A stretch of DNA of 6,630 nt. Source: Verrucomicrobiota bacterium. GTDB lineage: Bacteria; Verrucomicrobiota; Verrucomicrobiia; Opitutales; Seribacteraceae. The notes under the pieces were generated by a model. That model worked only from the letters and a program-made list of their open reading frames with translations, was not told the origin of the DNA and did no database searches. The position numbers and the translations under genes were made by a program. This document shows positions 6,153 through 6,630 of this stretch, in pieces; within the stretch, counting starts at the first letter, position 1; each line of letters opens with the position of its first letter. The stretch is taken from contig JAURNO010000002.1 in NCBI GenBank assembly GCA_030830145.1, forward strand, positions 1 through 6,630, written 5' to 3'.

Positions 6153-6630
6153 ATGCAGATCATACAACCTCACTACCACGGAATTGCGCGTACGGCGCAG
6201 GATTACGAGAGAATGGCAATGTCCGGAGTCGTTGCCGTGTGCGAACCCGCATTTTGGGCGGGTTACGACAGAAGGCACCCCGAGACCTTCGTTGATTACT
6301 TCGCTCAAATTTCCGAATTCGAGCCGACCCGGGCAGCCTCTTTTGGAATCAGGCACTTTTGTTGGGTGGCGGTTAATCCCAAAGAGGCGGAGAATCCAGA
6401 GTTGACTCAGGAAGTCCTTCGCCTCATGCCGGAATTTTTCAACAAACCCAACTGCCTGGGTGTGGGAGAAACAGGTCTTCACAAGTCGACTCCCAATGAA
6501 ATCGAATCTTTGCAGGCTCATGTCGATATGGCTATGAAACACGGTCAGCTGGTTCTTATACATACGCCTCACCTTGCTGACAAGGCACATGGAACTAAGA
6601 CCGTCCTGGAAGTGTTGGCTGGTATGGACG
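6153..6630 (+). CDS. eboB: EboB-type TatD-family metal hydrolase, partial
   Basis: The first 159 residues of a TatD-like metal-dependent hydrolase; the 3' end is outside the window. The metal-binding HxH is at residues 7-9 (IQPHYHGIARTAQDYERMAMSG). VCEPAFWAGYDR (29-40), FGIRHFCWVAVNPKEAENP (64-82), VGETGLHKSTPNE (104-116, with metal ligand E106) and LVLIHTPH (133-140) follow. The EPAFW, FGIRH and NPKEA segments distinguish EboB-type proteins from ordinary TatD deoxyribonucleases. In cyanobacteria ebo genes are linked to moving a scytonemin precursor to the periplasm, and the biochemical reaction of EboB is not known to me. No Shine-Dalgarno precedes the ATG (CTTTTTTCCC), which is 11 nt after the previous stop. 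If this is an ebo cluster, EboC (UbiA-type), EboD and EboE genes should follow to the right. Confidence 0.8.
   Translation, partial: MQIIQPHYHGIARTAQDYERMAMSGVVAVCEPAFWAGYDRRHPETFVDYFAQISEFEPTRAASFGIRHFCWVAVNPKEAENPELTQEVLRLMPEFFNKPNCLGVGETGLHKSTPNEIESLQAHVDMAMKHGQLVLIHTPHLADKAHGTKTVLEVLAGMD

Noticed and set aside
6138..6590. 150-codon open frame on the minus strand
   Set aside because: It is antisense to the EboB-type gene, whose conserved motifs fix the plus strand as coding.

Overview
The window is a roughly mid-GC bacterial chromosome segment from a flagellated, Gram-negative-type organism. It encodes a flagellin under a sigma-28-type promoter, a lipoprotein-type M16 peptidase, and the start of an ebo-type gene group. 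My best guess is Verrucomicrobiota (Opitutae-like), resting only on the gene combination and the rarity of Shine-Dalgarno sites in front of the starts. No mobile element, CRISPR array or rRNA is visible.

Left part (1-1300, all minus strand): a flagellin gene runs off the left edge. Its N-terminal filament domain is clear. The region behind it resembles the zinc-protease insert of flagellinolysin, but the place where an HExxH motif is expected reads QAMTR. The gene has a long leader of about 175 nt and a near-perfect TAAA-N15-GCCGATTA promoter. That promoter lies just downstream of a complete tRNA-Lys(UUU) gene.

Middle (1293-5396): a small single-pass membrane protein (minus) and an unrecognised 140-residue protein (plus) are transcribed divergently. 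The latter converges, with an 11-bp 3' overlap, on a 981-residue double-module M16 (insulinase/PqqL-like) zinc peptidase predicted to be a lipoprotein (minus). Divergent from the peptidase is an ArsC/Spx-family thioredoxin-fold protein (plus).

Right part (5424-6630, plus): a sigma-70-type promoter with a perfect TATAAT drives a probable operon. It comprises an NTF2-like protein, a 78-residue helical protein, and the first 159 residues of a TatD-type hydrolase that matches EboB. The rest of an ebo cluster (UbiA-type prenyltransferase, dehydroquinate-synthase-like and isomerase-like proteins) may lie just beyond the right edge.

Most assignments come from motif recognition by eye. Functions of the two orphan genes and the 78-residue protein are unknown.
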